DNA of 64,000 nucleotides from Adenanthera pavonina (GCA_026686845.1 JAIVEN010000006.1:37246501-37310500); one strand, 5' to 3'; counted from the first letter of the stretch, positions 34,081-48,524 are shown. The notes: generated by a model from the letters alone, not told the origin. Numbers and translations: made by a program.

Positions 34081-37000
34081 CTTGTAATGGAAAATTTTCT
34101 TTCCGTATATAGTCAAAGAGCAATTATGAAAGTTGCGTTTGATGAAAGAATATTCAGGGATCAATTTTTCAAAAAAGTATACAATATTGTATGGTCATCT
34201 TAAATATATTGAGCTGTGAAATTGAAAAAGCTTTTCTCTGGAGTCTGATCTATGTGGTATAAGTCTCATGCACGTTATTTATTAGAATTTTCTTCGATGC
34301 CATTTCATATATTTTGGTATCAGTCATATATATCATCAACCAACTTACTGGTTTTATAAGGCTTTAAGTTGAAACAGTGCTTATAAAAGTTAGGCCAATC
34401 TTCATGAAACTTGCTACTTCAAGAGATTCGTTAATGGCGGAAAATCAAGTGTGATGCAGCACATTATAATTTGGTGGTAGGTTCTGGATGGTCAAGCAAG
34501 TGGTGGAAATAGGTAGCAGCGCCCCTCATGTCACTATCCTTACATAATTTTCTCTGACACGATTTTTATTTATTATTATGCCTACTTCTAATATGAAAGT
34601 TATAGCAATCAGTTCTCTGTATGTTCTTTTTCAAAGTTGTCTATATATTTTCTCAATGATATATATGAAACTCCTATATATCCCATTCATGAGCAGGACT
34701 GTGACATTTCCATGCCACACAACTACCTCCTATTTATCTATGAATCTCTTCAATAAATGCAAACAATTCAATCAATTACCAATACCCCAATTGAAATAAA
34801 ATGAGCAGAAGATGTGATTGCTACTAACCTTGTCTATACATCAGTTCTTCTCAAATCTTCTATTTCATGTGACAAATTAAAATCACAGCATGGACTTCAA
34901 TTGTTGTTCACAGCAGATAACACAGAAGAGGAAGAGAATTGAGAGAGATTGTGAAAGATATAAAAGAAGAGGAGGAACACCAGAACTTATAAGTTTTCCA
35001 TGATATTCCTTTTAGCCTCTCTTTCTCATATTTTCATTTTTTTTAGGCCAATAATAGGAAGTCAGCCCATCAATGAATGGCTCAACAAAGAATTTCCAAC
35101 ACTAACAAAAAAAGGGAAAAAACTATACAACAACAATTTATTTTGATTTTAGCAACGATTCGATCAGGGTATTGTTGAGCTTTGTTAAGGCTAATTAATT
35201 AAGATTTTATTGATATATTCTCTCATATTATCCTGGTGCGTTTAAAATTTTAAAAAAGAATCAAATCCAAGTTGATAAAATAGATGCTATGAGCCAAATG
35301 ATTCCTTTAGGTCAAACAGTCATAGACATAAAATACATTCTCTGGATTACATTATAAATTTATAGTACGACACACCATGTGGAACCTAATAAGCTAGATG
35401 AAGTACGATGCATATATACTTGTAAGAAACTCATATTATTATCTAGGGTTTATCAGTAGACTACACATCATGTGAAACCTTAATAAGCTAGATGCAGTAC
35501 GATATGCAGTGTGAATATAGAATACGTGACCATCTTACTTATTCTCGAGAACAAAGTCTCTTTCATCTTTGATTTAAAAGATAAAGTAACGCAGATGAAC
35601 ATGAATATAACTTTCCTGGGCAGCCCTTCACGAAAAAGTGACAGATCAATGTATTATTAAACTATGTCTATGATGGAGCGAGGCAGCACTTTTTCGTCTG
35701 TGGATGGGAGAGGAACACGTAATCAAAATTGCATGCAAATGTTTTGTAGATCCAACGAGAATAATTGCTATATATTGCTCTATTGAACAAGAACCAGAAG
35801 AATATATAAAGATTGCAAGAGTTTATATAACTTTCAACAATTCCAAGGTTTTATTATCCCATGTCTGAACTCTCAAGTTTATATATGAGGTCCTGTCTCT
35901 TATAGCTAGTTCCTAATTATGTTAAATTCTTGCTAATTATAATCTTTATAATTCACATTTGAGATAAGGTCATGACAAGATAGCCTCAATCGATATTCCT
36001 AATAACCATAAAATATAGTCTTTTAGCTGCTTTAATTTTGTCTTTTACACTTCGAGAAGACGTGTGTTAATTTGAAAGCACTGAAATTGCATATACAATC
36101 GAACGCAAAGAATTAATTAGAGAGAAAAAGAAAAGAGAGAGAGAAAAAGAAAGGAGAATTAAGGAAGCTAGATACTTTAGGAAGCAAGGAATCTGTCATA
36201 GAGCCTCTCCCACAAGTCTTTGTCTTTCCAAAGAGAAAAAGAAAAGCTGCTACGAACTAACTATTTAAATGTTTGAGGACAAGCAATCTTCTTGGGATCG
36301 CCAAAATTCTCTTCATGACTTTCTCTTTTTTCCATTTCATTCATAGACACAACACACACACACTGAGGACACATCCAAATCCACAATCCCCCCATATTTT
36401 ACTCTCTTTTCTTTTACTAAAGCTGCCTTCACACATCCCCTCTTTAAAACCCTACCACTTTCTCTTTACCGTCACTCCCCGTTCCATGCTCTAAACGCCA
36501 CTTCTTCAAAACAAACCAAAAACAAAAGAATAACCTATCTTAGCTCATAAACCAAAGTACATTAACATGTTGAATCTATGGGTAAGTCTCACTAGATATT
36601 TATTTCTTAGTAAATAAGTCAATAATCTCCATGGATGAAGACAAGAGTTTTCATGAGAATTGAGTCCTTTAAAGTTAAAAGTTAGTAAAGTGATTTTAAA
36701 GTAAGGGAGAGAAATAAAAGAAATACAAACCTCATGTACCTTCTCACATGCATTTTGTAAATTGGATTCATTATATTTATGCATCTAAAGAGAAGGAGAA
36801 AAATATTAAAAAAATGTCATTGTATACTGGAATCTAAACTTATCATTACAATATTCATTCGTTCTTCTCCCTCTATCCCTGTATGAGTGCACCATATATT
36901 TTCACTTTTGCGAATATAAGGTATTTGAATTGCACCTGGTCATTTTTTGCCCACTTTAGAGTTATTTTAAGTTGAAAAGATTTAACTTAATTGGTATGAG

Positions 37001-37982
37001 AAGAATTAATGTTGATCAAAGGGGAGGTGACCTCCTCGTATGTACACGTCCTCTGGTACTATGGAAGCCAAGCAAGAATGGGAATGAATATGAAAACAAA
37101 TGATTTCATAATTGACAGTATTATTTATGTGCTGTTGTTGATTTGGCAGAGGATCTTCAGGGGATCGGTGAAGAAGATAGTAGATAACACACGTGTGCAT
37201 GCATGATAGTTATGGGACATGTAGGACCACCCCATCACGTGTGGCTGGGATCAAACATTAATTGAAAAGCAAGAAAGAACTAAAGAAGCAAGAGAAATAT
37301 TGAGGGGGGGAAAGATAGCGTAGATAAACATCGCTTATGTACGTTCTGGCTTTCCCTTCAAGTTTCATTAATGGCAGGCTTTGGGTACACGTAGGTGTTG
37401 GAAATTAAAAGGAATATTATTGTCAAGAAGAAGAACAGATCTCCAAAAGCAAGAGAACCTTAAGGAAATTAAGGAATAGTCACAGAGCAATTCATGTTTC
37501 AAGGATGGAGATTCTAATATTGATGAATGATGATGATCTCAAAACTCAAATAATCCCATAATTAAGTAATTAACATTCAAATTATGAAAACTTTTAAAGC
37601 CACGTATATTTATATGTATATGATTTTATGGTATAAGGAATGACGAGAAAGGCATGATATAAGTATTCACAGCTCCAATCTTTTGGACGAACACTAAAAT
37701 TATTAATATTAATAGATTTGATCATTCAAATGGAGGACAGTACACAAATGTACATAAATTGAATACGTACATACTAATTAATGAGTACTGAATGAACATA
37801 ATACCCCACTATTTATCCACAAATACGTTATGAATATAAATATAATATAAGGTGACGCGTTTCCATTATATATTCCTTTATTGCAAAAGTAAAATATAAT
37901 AATGCACGCACGCCATTGTTGATTCGAAAAGAATATATGGCTCGAAAAAGAAATATGCATGGAAACAAAGTTGACAGCCCAA

Positions 37983-38000
37983 TACACACACACACACACA
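37983..38000 (+). repeat. (CA)n microsatellite
   Basis: About nine CA dinucleotides in intergenic DNA. Confidence 0.9.
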
Positions 38001-38329
38001 TCAGTTATATAATAAGTTCGTACAACAACCTTAGTTCTTTGCATTTTTCCCTATAAAAAAGTAAAAAAGTATCAGCCAATTATTAACGATATTAGTTAAA
38101 TTGAATATATCACTTAGAAGCATGACGTTTGGCATTATTTGAAAAACTTAATACTTAAGAATTTAGTTAAACATATTTCATTAATTAAATCAATAAAATT
38201 TTTGTTTTTGTATATATCTTGAATATGCAGTATAGAGACGTTTTTTCTTTTTCTTTTTTTTATTTTGCAAAGGAAAATTTTCATTTTATTTGGAGACTGA
38301 TAATTAAAATATAAATATGTCCTTCATAG

Positions 38330-38357
38330 ATTATTATTATTATTATTATTATTATTT
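38330..38357 (+). repeat. (ATT)n microsatellite followed by CTT repeats
   Basis: About nine ATT units followed directly by ctt units (cttcttcttcc). Confidence 0.9.
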
Positions 38358-39080
38358 CTTCTTCTTCCAATCATTAAAATAACTTTAATATTGCCCTCCT
38401 ATCTTATTTTCATCTATCAACGATCCTAAAACTAACAGATTATTCCCCACGTGGATTTTTGTGACTTTTGTTGACAAGCATATTAAACTACTTATTCTAA
38501 GTTTGCAATATATTTTACATCGTGATGATCAATATATTAATATATTTTAATAAATTATAGGTTTTCATGGTCAATTTTTTAAAATTTAGTTTTATATTAT
38601 CATTTGAGCTGCGTACATTTTTCTCTTTCTGCAATAATTTTATCTTCATTCATATTTCTCTACTTCTATTTCAAATTTTGAATCATTTATATATAAAAAT
38701 AAAATAACAGTTAATCATTACATTATTATATATTTAATGATATTCCGGGAAAATGCAAAATAAAAAACAAAAGAAATTTCCTGTATTTGCATGTAGATGT
38801 AGTCAAAGACTTCTAGTTTTCTTTTTTCATTTTTTTCCCTTTTGAAATATAATGAAGGGCAATATCGATACAATCTAAATGATGAAAATGCCAAATTTAA
38901 AATTTAATATGTAACGAACATAATCGATAGTTCACCAACACCCACTTATTAGAGATCAAGATAAAGTTTTCCTAAACACATAAAAAAAATTAGAGTTTTG
39001 ACCAACCTCACATATGCTAATTAAACGCCACAATAATATTATAGGTGGGTGATTTTGTCATTAACTAAGATAATCTCTTC

Positions 39081-39082
<2 letters not shown>

Positions 39083-39118
<36 letters not shown>
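39083..39118 (+). repeat. (AAT)n microsatellite
   Basis: About twelve uninterrupted AAT/ATA units. Confidence 0.92.
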
Positions 39119-39119
<1 letters not shown>

Positions 39120-40745
39120 GCTTTGGATACTATACTCAAGCCCTAACCAGGAACGGATCTCACTTTGGATTAGGGAAACTACAGCTTTAACTCAGTTTTT
39201 TTTTTAAGTATCTAAACATTTAAATGGTGGTTAGAACGAGTTTTAGGGTTCAAAAAATACTTATAAAGATATTTACATATTATCCACTAACAAATGCTCA
39301 TATCGGTACTGAGATTCAAACTTACATCATTATAGAATATAAATCACATTCTTATCAACTAAACCAATATTTATTAAATATGAGTTAATTTCTCATTTTT
39401 AAGATAAACTAGATATGTTACCCATGTATTTATGCAAAACTTGAAGTAAATAAATTATATTAATCATGACGTATGTATATTGTGTTGTTATAGGTCTTAT
39501 ACTGTATATTAATATATTAATTATTCTTGCTATATTGATTTTATTTTATTTTTTATTCTATATAATAACAAGCCTAGGTCCGCTCTGTGGATGTGGGGTT
39601 TCTACCCTGCATGATGAGCAAGTGACATGGCCAACAGCGAGTACGTAACCACTGTTTGACAGCACAACTCTGTTAAATAATGAATATTTTGTCCGACAAA
39701 ATATGATTGTTCAATGTATAAAACAAATTTATAAATTTAGGATTGCAAATCTCAATAGCCCAATAAGGACAAGATATACATTAATAGTTGCTGAGTTACA
39801 AGACTCAACTCAGGTTCTTTTTAAATAAGATTTTAAATTTAAATATTATGAATAAAAAATATATATATATTATAAGAGCTATCCCAATATAGACCCATCA
39901 ATATTTGACAATATTTGAGTCTGATTCAATAACATTAGATACCAACTAGTTATTAAAAAAAAAAAAGGAAAAAGACAGGTTATAGTGTGAACAGCGTAAT
40001 TTAATGTGGGTCAAATTCACCAATAAAGTAAATATCGTTTCTCTGTAGTTGTAGGGCTACGTAACAGTTTCATTTATTTATTATTTTTAAATATGATGAC
40101 TTCTCATGGCAAAATTAAAATTCTATTGGGATATATCTTTTTCTCCTTGAAAAGAAATATATCATAGTTAATAAAACCTAATACTATAAACAAGATTAAC
40201 AGTTAACACCAACTGTTCTTGATTAGGTTTACATGTGATATACTGTGTCAATCAATAAGATAGTAAAACCAAATTTAATTAAAAAAATGGCATTCTAAAT
40301 AACAAATTAATTTTAAAGACTTATTATAGTCAACGTAAGAATGAGACCCTCTCAATGTTATTATAACCAGAACGGAAGAATTATAAATATGAATAAGCGT
40401 CAGTGCGTAACAACTTAGTAATTAATTTTTTTGATCTAATGATATAATAATTAGACATAATTATTTAATTCTTAAATATAAAGAGCTTGATTGGTTAATT
40501 ATTGTTTACAATGCTACCTAAAAATTGTCATTATTGCAGCGAACCTCCGCCACTTCACCAACCAAAACGCATATAAAAACAGCAACCAACATGACGTTTC
40601 AAAGCATATATATAGTTATTTTGATTAAATTACAAACTGTTTGCCTAATTAAGCCAATAATTAATTCATGGTTGTAATGGTCGCTAATCGATTCCTTAAT
40701 ATTTTATCAATCAATCTCTCTATCAACCTAAGAAACTTTTGAAGC

Positions 40746-40772
40746 CTAGCCTAGCGTAGCCTAGCCTAGCCT
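40746..40772 (+). repeat. CTAGC pentanucleotide cluster
   Basis: Five copies of cctag(c) in 27 bases, one altered to cgtag. Confidence 0.85.
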
Positions 40773-42625
40773 TTTCTTTTAAACATATTTCAATTTCAAA
40801 TTATAGCCAGCTTTGAATATATGTTCCATTATTTTGCCTTTAATTAAATTATGTTGCATAAAAATATTCAATTAATGAGTATTTCATACTGTTATGATTC
40901 AGTACCGGTACTGTTTCGAAGTTTTAATTTGTTGTTAATTAGAACATCTGCAGTTTCTTTTTTTTCTTATTACCACAATTTCCTTCTCTATGTTGATCAT
41001 GATCAAATACATATGGCAGTGCTCTTTTATGCTCTTTATGATTTATGCTTCACTTATACTCTACAGAGTTATTATCTAATCCTTCCGATGTTATTACATT
41101 GGTATTTTGAAGGATAGTATCAAATCTAAATCATCGTTTGTGACGTAAAAAAAGTTAAATTATAACTTTATGAATTTGTAATTTTGGGAAGCACTAATAA
41201 TATATGACTTATTTTTATATTTTTTGGAAAAATTAATTTTAAAGTCTTTAACAATTTTACAAATTATGGATTATTAAGGGTCCATTTTATTTTTCTTTTT
41301 TAAATTTTTTTTAAAAAAAGTAAGAATCCCAATAAAGTTGGGGGGTTTTATTCTTTTTTATTTTTTTCTCCTTCCAAGCACTTTGTAGTTTGTAGTCTTT
41401 TGTGATGAAAACTAAAGCCTATGTGTTCTAATTAAACTAGCACTTTATTTAGGGGCAAACAAAGTGAGTTAGTTTCTTAATATCTATTATAAAAATAATT
41501 ATTTAGAACAATTGCATTCCCTAGGCTTAGACTTTTCAAACTTAAAGAAGACGGGAAAAGGAAAATTGTAAGACAAAGGGAAAACATATGTCCAAGATGA
41601 ACTTGAAACATTTAAAGGGTAAAAAGAAGAAATTTGGCTTGCACTGAAGAAAAAGAGACAAGCAGAGTGAGCAGGGAAAAAAGTTTGATTAAGAGTAATC
41701 ATGTATAAAACAAGAAAAATAAAAACGGCTTAAGATATTAATTCAAATTATTCAAGTTTGAAGGTATAGATGCAATATTTACCAACTTGGAATGACATCC
41801 CATCAAATATCTCAAGAGACCAGCTTTTTTGGCTCATAAGCCAACCAAATTTAACATCAAAGATTTTAGAGAATCCAAGAATTGATCTTTAAATACTTGT
41901 CCTCATCTTTAGAGTACTTTACATTTCTACCCTTTATTTCCACTTAAACACATGGTTACTTCCTTTTGTTGCTTCCATTATATATTTAGCAAATCTTTTA
42001 AAAATTAAAAATAATGAAGAGTAACTAAAAGAAAAAGAAAATAATATACTAAATATGATTGTATATAAAATCCATTTCTTTAAATATTTTTAATTTAAAA
42101 GAAAGAAAACCACATTAAATTAACATGGGCACCTTTTGACTAATGCTTCCCTATGCATATGTGGTGCATGAAGAATAGCTAGTGTTATATCGAAGAAAAA
42201 GAGGTCCCACGTACTCAAGAGAGAGAAAGCAAAAGCCCTTCTTTGGCTTGCCATTAGTAATAAATGCAGAAATTCTGCCTTCCCTTTCTAGCTCATCTTC
42301 TTCACCCCCTCTTTTCTTGCTTTTTCTTATATTCATCCATTTCTGATCTACATATATAATTCCAATTTTAATTTCTTACTGTTTAATTACCTCTCTGATC
42401 ACTCTCTAAACACCATCTCCCACCTTTGAGATAATCATGAATATAATAGAGAAGAAAATAGAGATCCTGTTGTCTAATATTAACAATATAAGAAACATAC
42501 ATATATTAGATGGATTAAAAGAAAATCAGACTGAATCACCAACAAAATCATAAGAGATATCTTATTTCTGTAATGTAAACCCCCCGCTATAACTTTTTTT
42601 TTTCTTTTGTCTTTTTCAGCAGAAA

Positions 42626-43822
42626 TTACAGCATGAAGCCATTGTTGGTAATGGCTCGATTGGTATTGAAATGGGTAGTTTCATACACAGGCAATTCTTC
42701 TCTATACCTTTCAATATTCCCAATTCCCGAAAGATTATCCAATTCAAAAAGATCAGAACTTGAACAACTTGCTGCATCATCGACATCGTCTTCTTCTTCA
42801 TAATGCATCATTTCAAACTTGTTAATATCTTCCTTCTTTTTCTGATAATTCCTCAACAAGTCTCTCGCGTATTCCTCCACTCTTCGACTCTCCTGCATCA
42901 CATGGAACCTCAGCTCTTCGTTGCTGTTCTTGCTGACATAGCTGAATTTCTGCATACCCTTTTCTCCTTCGTACTGCAGATTCTTGTGCCCACATGGCCT
43001 GCAATCTTCATCAACTATAACACTAACTGGGCAGAATCTCACAGACCTGTTAGTCTTCGCTCCTGATCTTGATGAAGATGGGGTTTTGCTCAAGCAAGAC
43101 CTTGAAAACGAAGATGTTGAAGAACAAGTTGAAGGTTGCGTCAGAGTATTCGACGACACTACCTTTGGCTTCTTTTTGGCATTGTTATTTCCACCACCAG
43201 AATTGAACAGAGAATTCAGGAAACTGGCGAGTCTAGCACCTGGTGAAATGGGTTGCTTCGCTTTCTTTAAGTCACCGTACAGGATTCTTCTCAGAGCTTT
43301 CGATTTCGACTTCTTCTCGAAGCCATTCTCTTGCTTTGGCTTCTGGGTATGAGCGGAATAGTTCCTATATGCGTTGAGAGAATCAAAGTTTGATTTTTCA
43401 GGAGGAACAACACTGGTTCGAATAGGCTTGAGCCTCTGGACGCCATTAACCCACTCTGACGATGACTCTGAAGAAGAAAACCCACCGTTTGAACTGGAAT
43501 CTGAGGAGCTTGAGCAAGAATGTATAGAGTTTCTTTGAACCTCAACTTTCTCGCACACCCTTGCTCCCATCCAACTTTCCACTTTTCGTGATCGACGATA
43601 GTTCGATGCTTTAGCTTCCTCATCATCATCGTTATCGAAGAAGTTGCTCTGTTTCTGCTTCTTCATGGTTTCTCTGTAGAGCACAAGCTGATTTTCTCTC
43701 TCCTCTGTTTCTCCTTCGTCAATGGATCGATAAATGGCGTCAAGAAGAGTAGAAGAGAAAGATGGGTTTTCTCTGTAACCCCTTTGTTGGCGATCTCGTT
43801 GTGATTTATCCCATCTGTCCAT
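42626..43822 (-). CDS. BIG GRAIN 1-like protein
   Basis: Single-exon gene of 398 aa. Start chosen at 43822 (MDRWDKSQRDRQQRG) because family members begin MDRW. An in-frame ATG 39 codons upstream (43939) gives an extension without family features. Motifs in order: NPSFSSTLLDAIYRSID at 19-35, a Ser-rich region at about 100-122, GARLASFLNSLFNSG at 195-209, a Ser/Thr-rich region, RSVRFCPVSVIVDED at 259-273, and an acidic C-terminal region (EEEDDVDDAA). This order is that of BIG GRAIN 1 and its plant homologues. Rice BG1 is a plasma-membrane-associated positive regulator of auxin response and transport that raises grain size. The function of this copy is inferred from the family. A TATAAG at about 44289 and a CT-rich leader on the minus strand fit its promoter and 5' UTR. 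Confidence 0.88.
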   Translation of the reverse strand: MDRWDKSQRDRQQRGYRENPSFSSTLLDAIYRSIDEGETEERENQLVLYRETMKKQKQSNFFDNDDDEEAKASNYRRSRKVESWMGARVCEKVEVQRNSIHSCSSSSDSSSNGGFSSSESSSEWVNGVQRLKPIRTSVVPPEKSNFDSLNAYRNYSAHTQKPKQENGFEKKSKSKALRRILYGDLKKAKQPISPGARLASFLNSLFNSGGGNNNAKKKPKVVSSNTLTQPSTCSSTSSFSRSCLSKTPSSSRSGAKTNRSVRFCPVSVIVDEDCRPCGHKNLQYEGEKGMQKFSYVSKNSNEELRFHVMQESRRVEEYARDLLRNYQKKKEDINKFEMMHYEEEDDVDDAASCSSSDLFELDNLSGIGNIERYREELPVYETTHFNTNRAITNNGFML

Positions 43823-44916
43823 TGTTTTGTTTTTTTCTTTCAAAAAAGAAGATGCTATGGTACGAGGATGAAAGAGAACAGAGAAAAACAGGGGATTTTG
43901 AAGGTTCTCAATTACTTGAACTTTTGTTGTCTGATTCAAACTTCAAATTGTACTGCAAAAGCATAAGTGGACTCGGAGAATTTCGAGATAGAGAGAAGAG
44001 AGAGAGATTTAAGAGAAGGCATGATTATGTGAAGGGACAAGAATTTGGCCATTTCTGAGAAAGCAGAGGAGTCTGGTTGGCTATTTCAGAAAATGGAAGG
44101 TTTTAAGAGGAAAGAGGGATCAAGAAAGGAAAAGGAGACATGGGGTATTGATGATGGTTTTCACACTCAGAGAGAGACTGCAATGAAAGCCAAATTCCAC
44201 GCCTGAGTGAGAAGAGAAGAGAGAACAAAGGATGATTGAGAGAGAGAGAGGAAAGAGGTTTTTGAGAGTGTTCTCTTTTGAATGCTCTTATAAGAGTTGA
44301 GGGAGATTCATTAGAGGCATCCAGGCTGTTAATGATGATGTGGAATTTGTTTTGTTTAATTTTAAAGTTGATTAGATTCTTTAACAATCCAATTTAGTAA
44401 ATGATAGTTAAATACACATGATTTGTATTAATGATGGTTAAATAATTCAATATTAATTTTTTTTCTTTATTATTATAAATATAAATTATTTTCAGTATTT
44501 CTTAAAATTATTATTCACATTTTTATAATCTCTAAAAATAATATTTTTAATATTTTTAACTATTATTAATTCACATTAAGAACTTTTAATTATACTTTGG
44601 CTTGAATTTAGCTTCTTAATTATATTCCCTCCTCTACAATGAAGTGACATTAGATCCTTACTTTTTCTTTTATAAGAAAACAAAGGAAATTTATTAGTGT
44701 GTAGGACCGACCATGCAAAGCAGATATTGATCCTAACAGCACAGCCTATTTGGGTATGGGTCCATATGTTTTGTTTTTCTTTTTAATTGCATTAATTAAT
44801 TCTTTATTTAAAAAAATGAATTTCCATCCTTAATTCACATGGGTTCTCCTCCTTCAAGGAAGATTCCACTTCTGCTTCACAAGTTTATTGAGATATATGT
44901 TTAATTTAATGCTTCG

Positions 44917-44965
44917 AATGCTTATATCATGAATTCAGGCCCCAAAAAAATGCTTATATCATGAA
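44917..44965 (+). mobile_element. Poly(A) micro-insertion with 17-bp target duplication
   Basis: aatgcttatatcatgaa at 44917-44933 is repeated exactly at 44949-44965. The 15 bp between are ttcaggcccc plus a short A run. The layout is the same as at 7008 and 28662, with a shorter A tract. Confidence 0.7.
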
Positions 44966-46818
44966 CAGTGATTGTTCATATTAATCTAGATATATATTTA
45001 GCTTTTCCTTATATTTATGTTACTTACCTTCAAATGACCAATATATTTTAGATAGAGTTTAACTTCAATATATCTAAATCATCAACATTAATAACCTTAT
45101 TTCTTTCTCCTTCTGAAGTTTCCTTTAACAATAATTAAGAATAAAATCGTGTGTTCAAATTGAGCAGTGGAATGAGGAAATGGTAGCTATGAAAATAAGG
45201 AATGATCAGAAACAATTTTTTATTATTAAACATTAATCTAACAAGTTGTACTATTCAAAATTCATAAACAAAATTTAAATTAATAGAATTTAAAGTTATA
45301 CATACAATGCATAGGAAAGTACATCTAATTTTAGTTAACAAAAATTTAGACTTTTATTGATTTTAAAATTCAAGGCTTTTGTCTCAATTTTAAAAAAAAA
45401 ATCAAAGAATACATATGTAACTTATTAAAAAAATTTATCTAGAGAGGGTAAACTTTTGTGATATAGTCAAAGAACAAACTATTTTAACATGAATAGCTAG
45501 AGATTTAGAGATTAATTTCATAACATTACTGAAACAGTATGAGGCATTATAGTACTGTTTGCACAGTCAACTAATGCGGCTCCATAAATAAAATTTGTGC
45601 TTTAAGGTGTTGGAATGGCTTTTTTTTTTATCCGTGTTTTAATTAATTTAATGTATAGCTACAACTTTCTTCAAATTAAAGCTCGTGTTCTTTTGCCTAC
45701 ATTATTACTATTTTATTTTAGACTCATTCAATTTGTTGTATTAAAGCTTATGATCAATTTGAATGTTAGTGGAATTGAATCCAATAAGAAGGTAAAGCAT
45801 TTTCTCAATGTGTAGTTTTTTCATTTATAAGACTTGAATATGAAATTTTATCTAAATGGCATCATATATTTTCCATTCTTCTTGACAATTTTATAGGGCA
45901 TGTTTGGTGCAAACAATGGAATGAGAAAAAAAAAAGAAATGAAAAGGGTGATTTTGTGGATACAAAATGTCTTCTTTATAATTGAATAAAAGTAAAATAA
46001 TAAAAAGAGATATTTACTTTCTTTTCCCTCAAAAGAGAGATAGTTGCTTAGATTAACTCTTCTACAAGTTACAGCTAGGCTGCCCAATCACTATCATCAT
46101 CATTAGAATTACTTGACTTCTTGTCTCACTAATTAAGTAAGATAATGTTCATATTGATCTGTCATTAATTTAAATCGGATCTTTTTCAATTTAAATTATT
46201 TTTATTTTTCATTTTATCTTATCTAAATTGAAACATTTTTTTTAAATTAAAATCTGAATTATATAAACGATTCATATGATTCAATCAACTAATTAATTAA
46301 AAAATTCGTGGAATTGAAAAAAAAAATTGATAGACACACATAATTTGAGATCAATGAATTAATAGTGAAAAAATGCAATATAATGAGAAAATAGAGGGAG
46401 CATAATTGAAGTTTATTTGAAGGGTTCAATAAAGTTTATATGACGTGCTATGCCCTGATTCAAAAAAGCAGGCCAGGATCAATGACAGTACATAATTATA
46501 CCATCCCAATGCTTCCCACACAATTAGAATAGAAGATGGGGTTTTGATTCCCATGTAATAAAGGTTTTTATCCCTTAAATAAGTAATTAAGGGTTCAATT
46601 CCTAACTTTTAATTAGGAAGAATCTATCTTTTACCTAAAATATTTTAAATGAGATTAGTCTCAACTATCAAAGAAGAATACTTCCAATTTAAAGGAAGAA
46701 GAATAGAAGAAGTTCAATTAATCAATTGATGTTGCCATGAAACCTATCAATCACCATTTTCATTTCTACGTGTCACTCACTAATATCTCCATTTTAGGAG
46801 GCCCCCTAATCTCTCTCT

Positions 46819-46819
<1 letters not shown>

Positions 46820-46875
<56 letters not shown>

Positions 46876-46876
46876 G
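46820..46876 (+). repeat. Compound (TA)n(GA)n microsatellite
   Basis: About nine TA units pass directly into about eighteen GA units with one interruption (aaag). Confidence 0.93.
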
Positions 46877-48507
46877 GTGGATGTTTGTGCTTATTCCCAC
46901 AATGATTGCTCTCGTGGATCCTAATGCAACTTTATTATATACGAAAGAGCAGAACAGATGTGGAATCACATATTGAAACAAAGCACAAAAAGGTGTATCA
47001 GATACTTCGTTCAACCTAACAAAGAACATCACAACAAAACAATCACACTTATGAATCTAACTCAGATTTATTAGCCTTCTAATCTGAAACAAAAAGCCAA
47101 ACCCTAGTCCGTACGTATTATTCCTTTCCTTCTCTTATCTTTCCCCTTCCTTCATCCTCAAGAAAATATTTCATAATGAATCCAACCATTAAATTCCCAT
47201 ACATATCCACCATAGTGCCTCTACTTTGATTAAACAGAAACATGTTTGTAGCCATACGGCAATCATCCTATGCTATGATGATGCACGAGGCCGTGTGATC
47301 TCTCCACTTTCAATGAATCATAGTTTCACGTAAGAAATCATCAATTATTACGTATATATGAGCACCAAGTACTTAATTATTATTGATTATAGCTAGCTAG
47401 GCACGTAGGTTAATGATTTTTCATAATTTTTTTCTTGTCAAACAAGATGAGGGATTCTCATTTATGATGGAAATTAATTGATGGTAAAATAAATGGGTTA
47501 TTATCACTACAAACACTAATTGATCAATATATCCTTCACATATTTAGTGTATATATATATATGCATGATAATTAATTGATCAAGTCGATCAAGAACAAAC
47601 CCTAGCACATGAAAGTAGAGTGAGAGAGAGATTGGTAATTAAGTTTGATGAGTTGTAGATTTTGACAAGGGAAGCCCACGATATCGTGCTTGTTATTATT
47701 TGATTTAGACAATTCATATCATTTCGTATAACTTGTTGGCCAAATTATACCGGAAGGCTCTACTTTTTGAGGAACAATATTCCCTACCATCCTCAATTTT
47801 AAAAATTATGAAAATCATTGTGCTTATCTCTAAATCTATACATGAGTTGCATCACATTTTTTTCCATTTCAAAACAAAGTTCTTCTTAATTGAATGTAAA
47901 TATATAACCTTTTAACAAATTGATAACTAATAATGACCAGATCCATCTTATTTTATGATTAATTAACAGAGAACTTCAGAGAACGTATGAAATATTCACT
48001 TGACAGGTAATATTAATACCAGTTATTAGGTTAATTGAATATCGATACATATATATAACAGTACTAAAGAGTTATTCAATATACATTAAAATTTACAGGA
48101 GCTAGCTGGAGCAATATAAAATATGAAAGGGCATATAGAGTACCCCTAGTACACATGGCTAAACTCTTGATCGATCAAAGAACAACTAAAGCAACCTTAT
48201 GAAAAAGGTAAAAAGATATATATTCCTTTTTCACAGATGAGAATTCATAAGATTCCATTCAGATCATTACCAGTCACCATCCAGGGGACCCCAAAACCCC
48301 TCATGGATTAACCAGCTAATGAACCAATTAATTTGATAAACAGAATAGAATAGTATTGATAAGGAAATACATTAAAGATAATTTTTTGGCCAAAGAAATA
48401 ATTTTGTTGATGAAAAATGAGATTCATATTTCTAGATAAAATAATAAAAAATAAATATTAATATTAACAACAAAAGTATCATAATCGTTTTGTGTGCATG
48501 TGTATGC

Positions 48508-48524
48508 GTGTGTGTGTGTGTGTG
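48508..48524 (+). repeat. (GT)n microsatellite
   Basis: About eight or nine GT units preceded by imperfect gtgtgcatgtgtatgc. Confidence 0.85.

Larger units (their letters stand above)
34081..42625. other. Long gene-poor AT-rich region
   Basis: Both strands were read without finding an exon chain of a known family. It contains simple repeats (listed separately), a CACGTG motif at about 37238 and many short chance frames. The segment 40746-40772 carries a CTAGC-type pentamer cluster. The downstream end is the 3' flank of the BIG GRAIN 1-like gene. Confidence 0.5.

Noticed and set aside
37000..37210. Opposite-strand frames of about 65 residues
   Set aside because: Mutual shadows without family resemblance or splice context.
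42984..43629. Open frames of 112-122 residues on both strands
   Set aside because: They are shadows of the BIG GRAIN 1-like coding region, whose own frame has all family motifs.
46565..46620. tRNA-like ggttcaattcc box
   Set aside because: No A box, acceptor stem or cloverleaf could be formed around it, so it is not called a tRNA gene.
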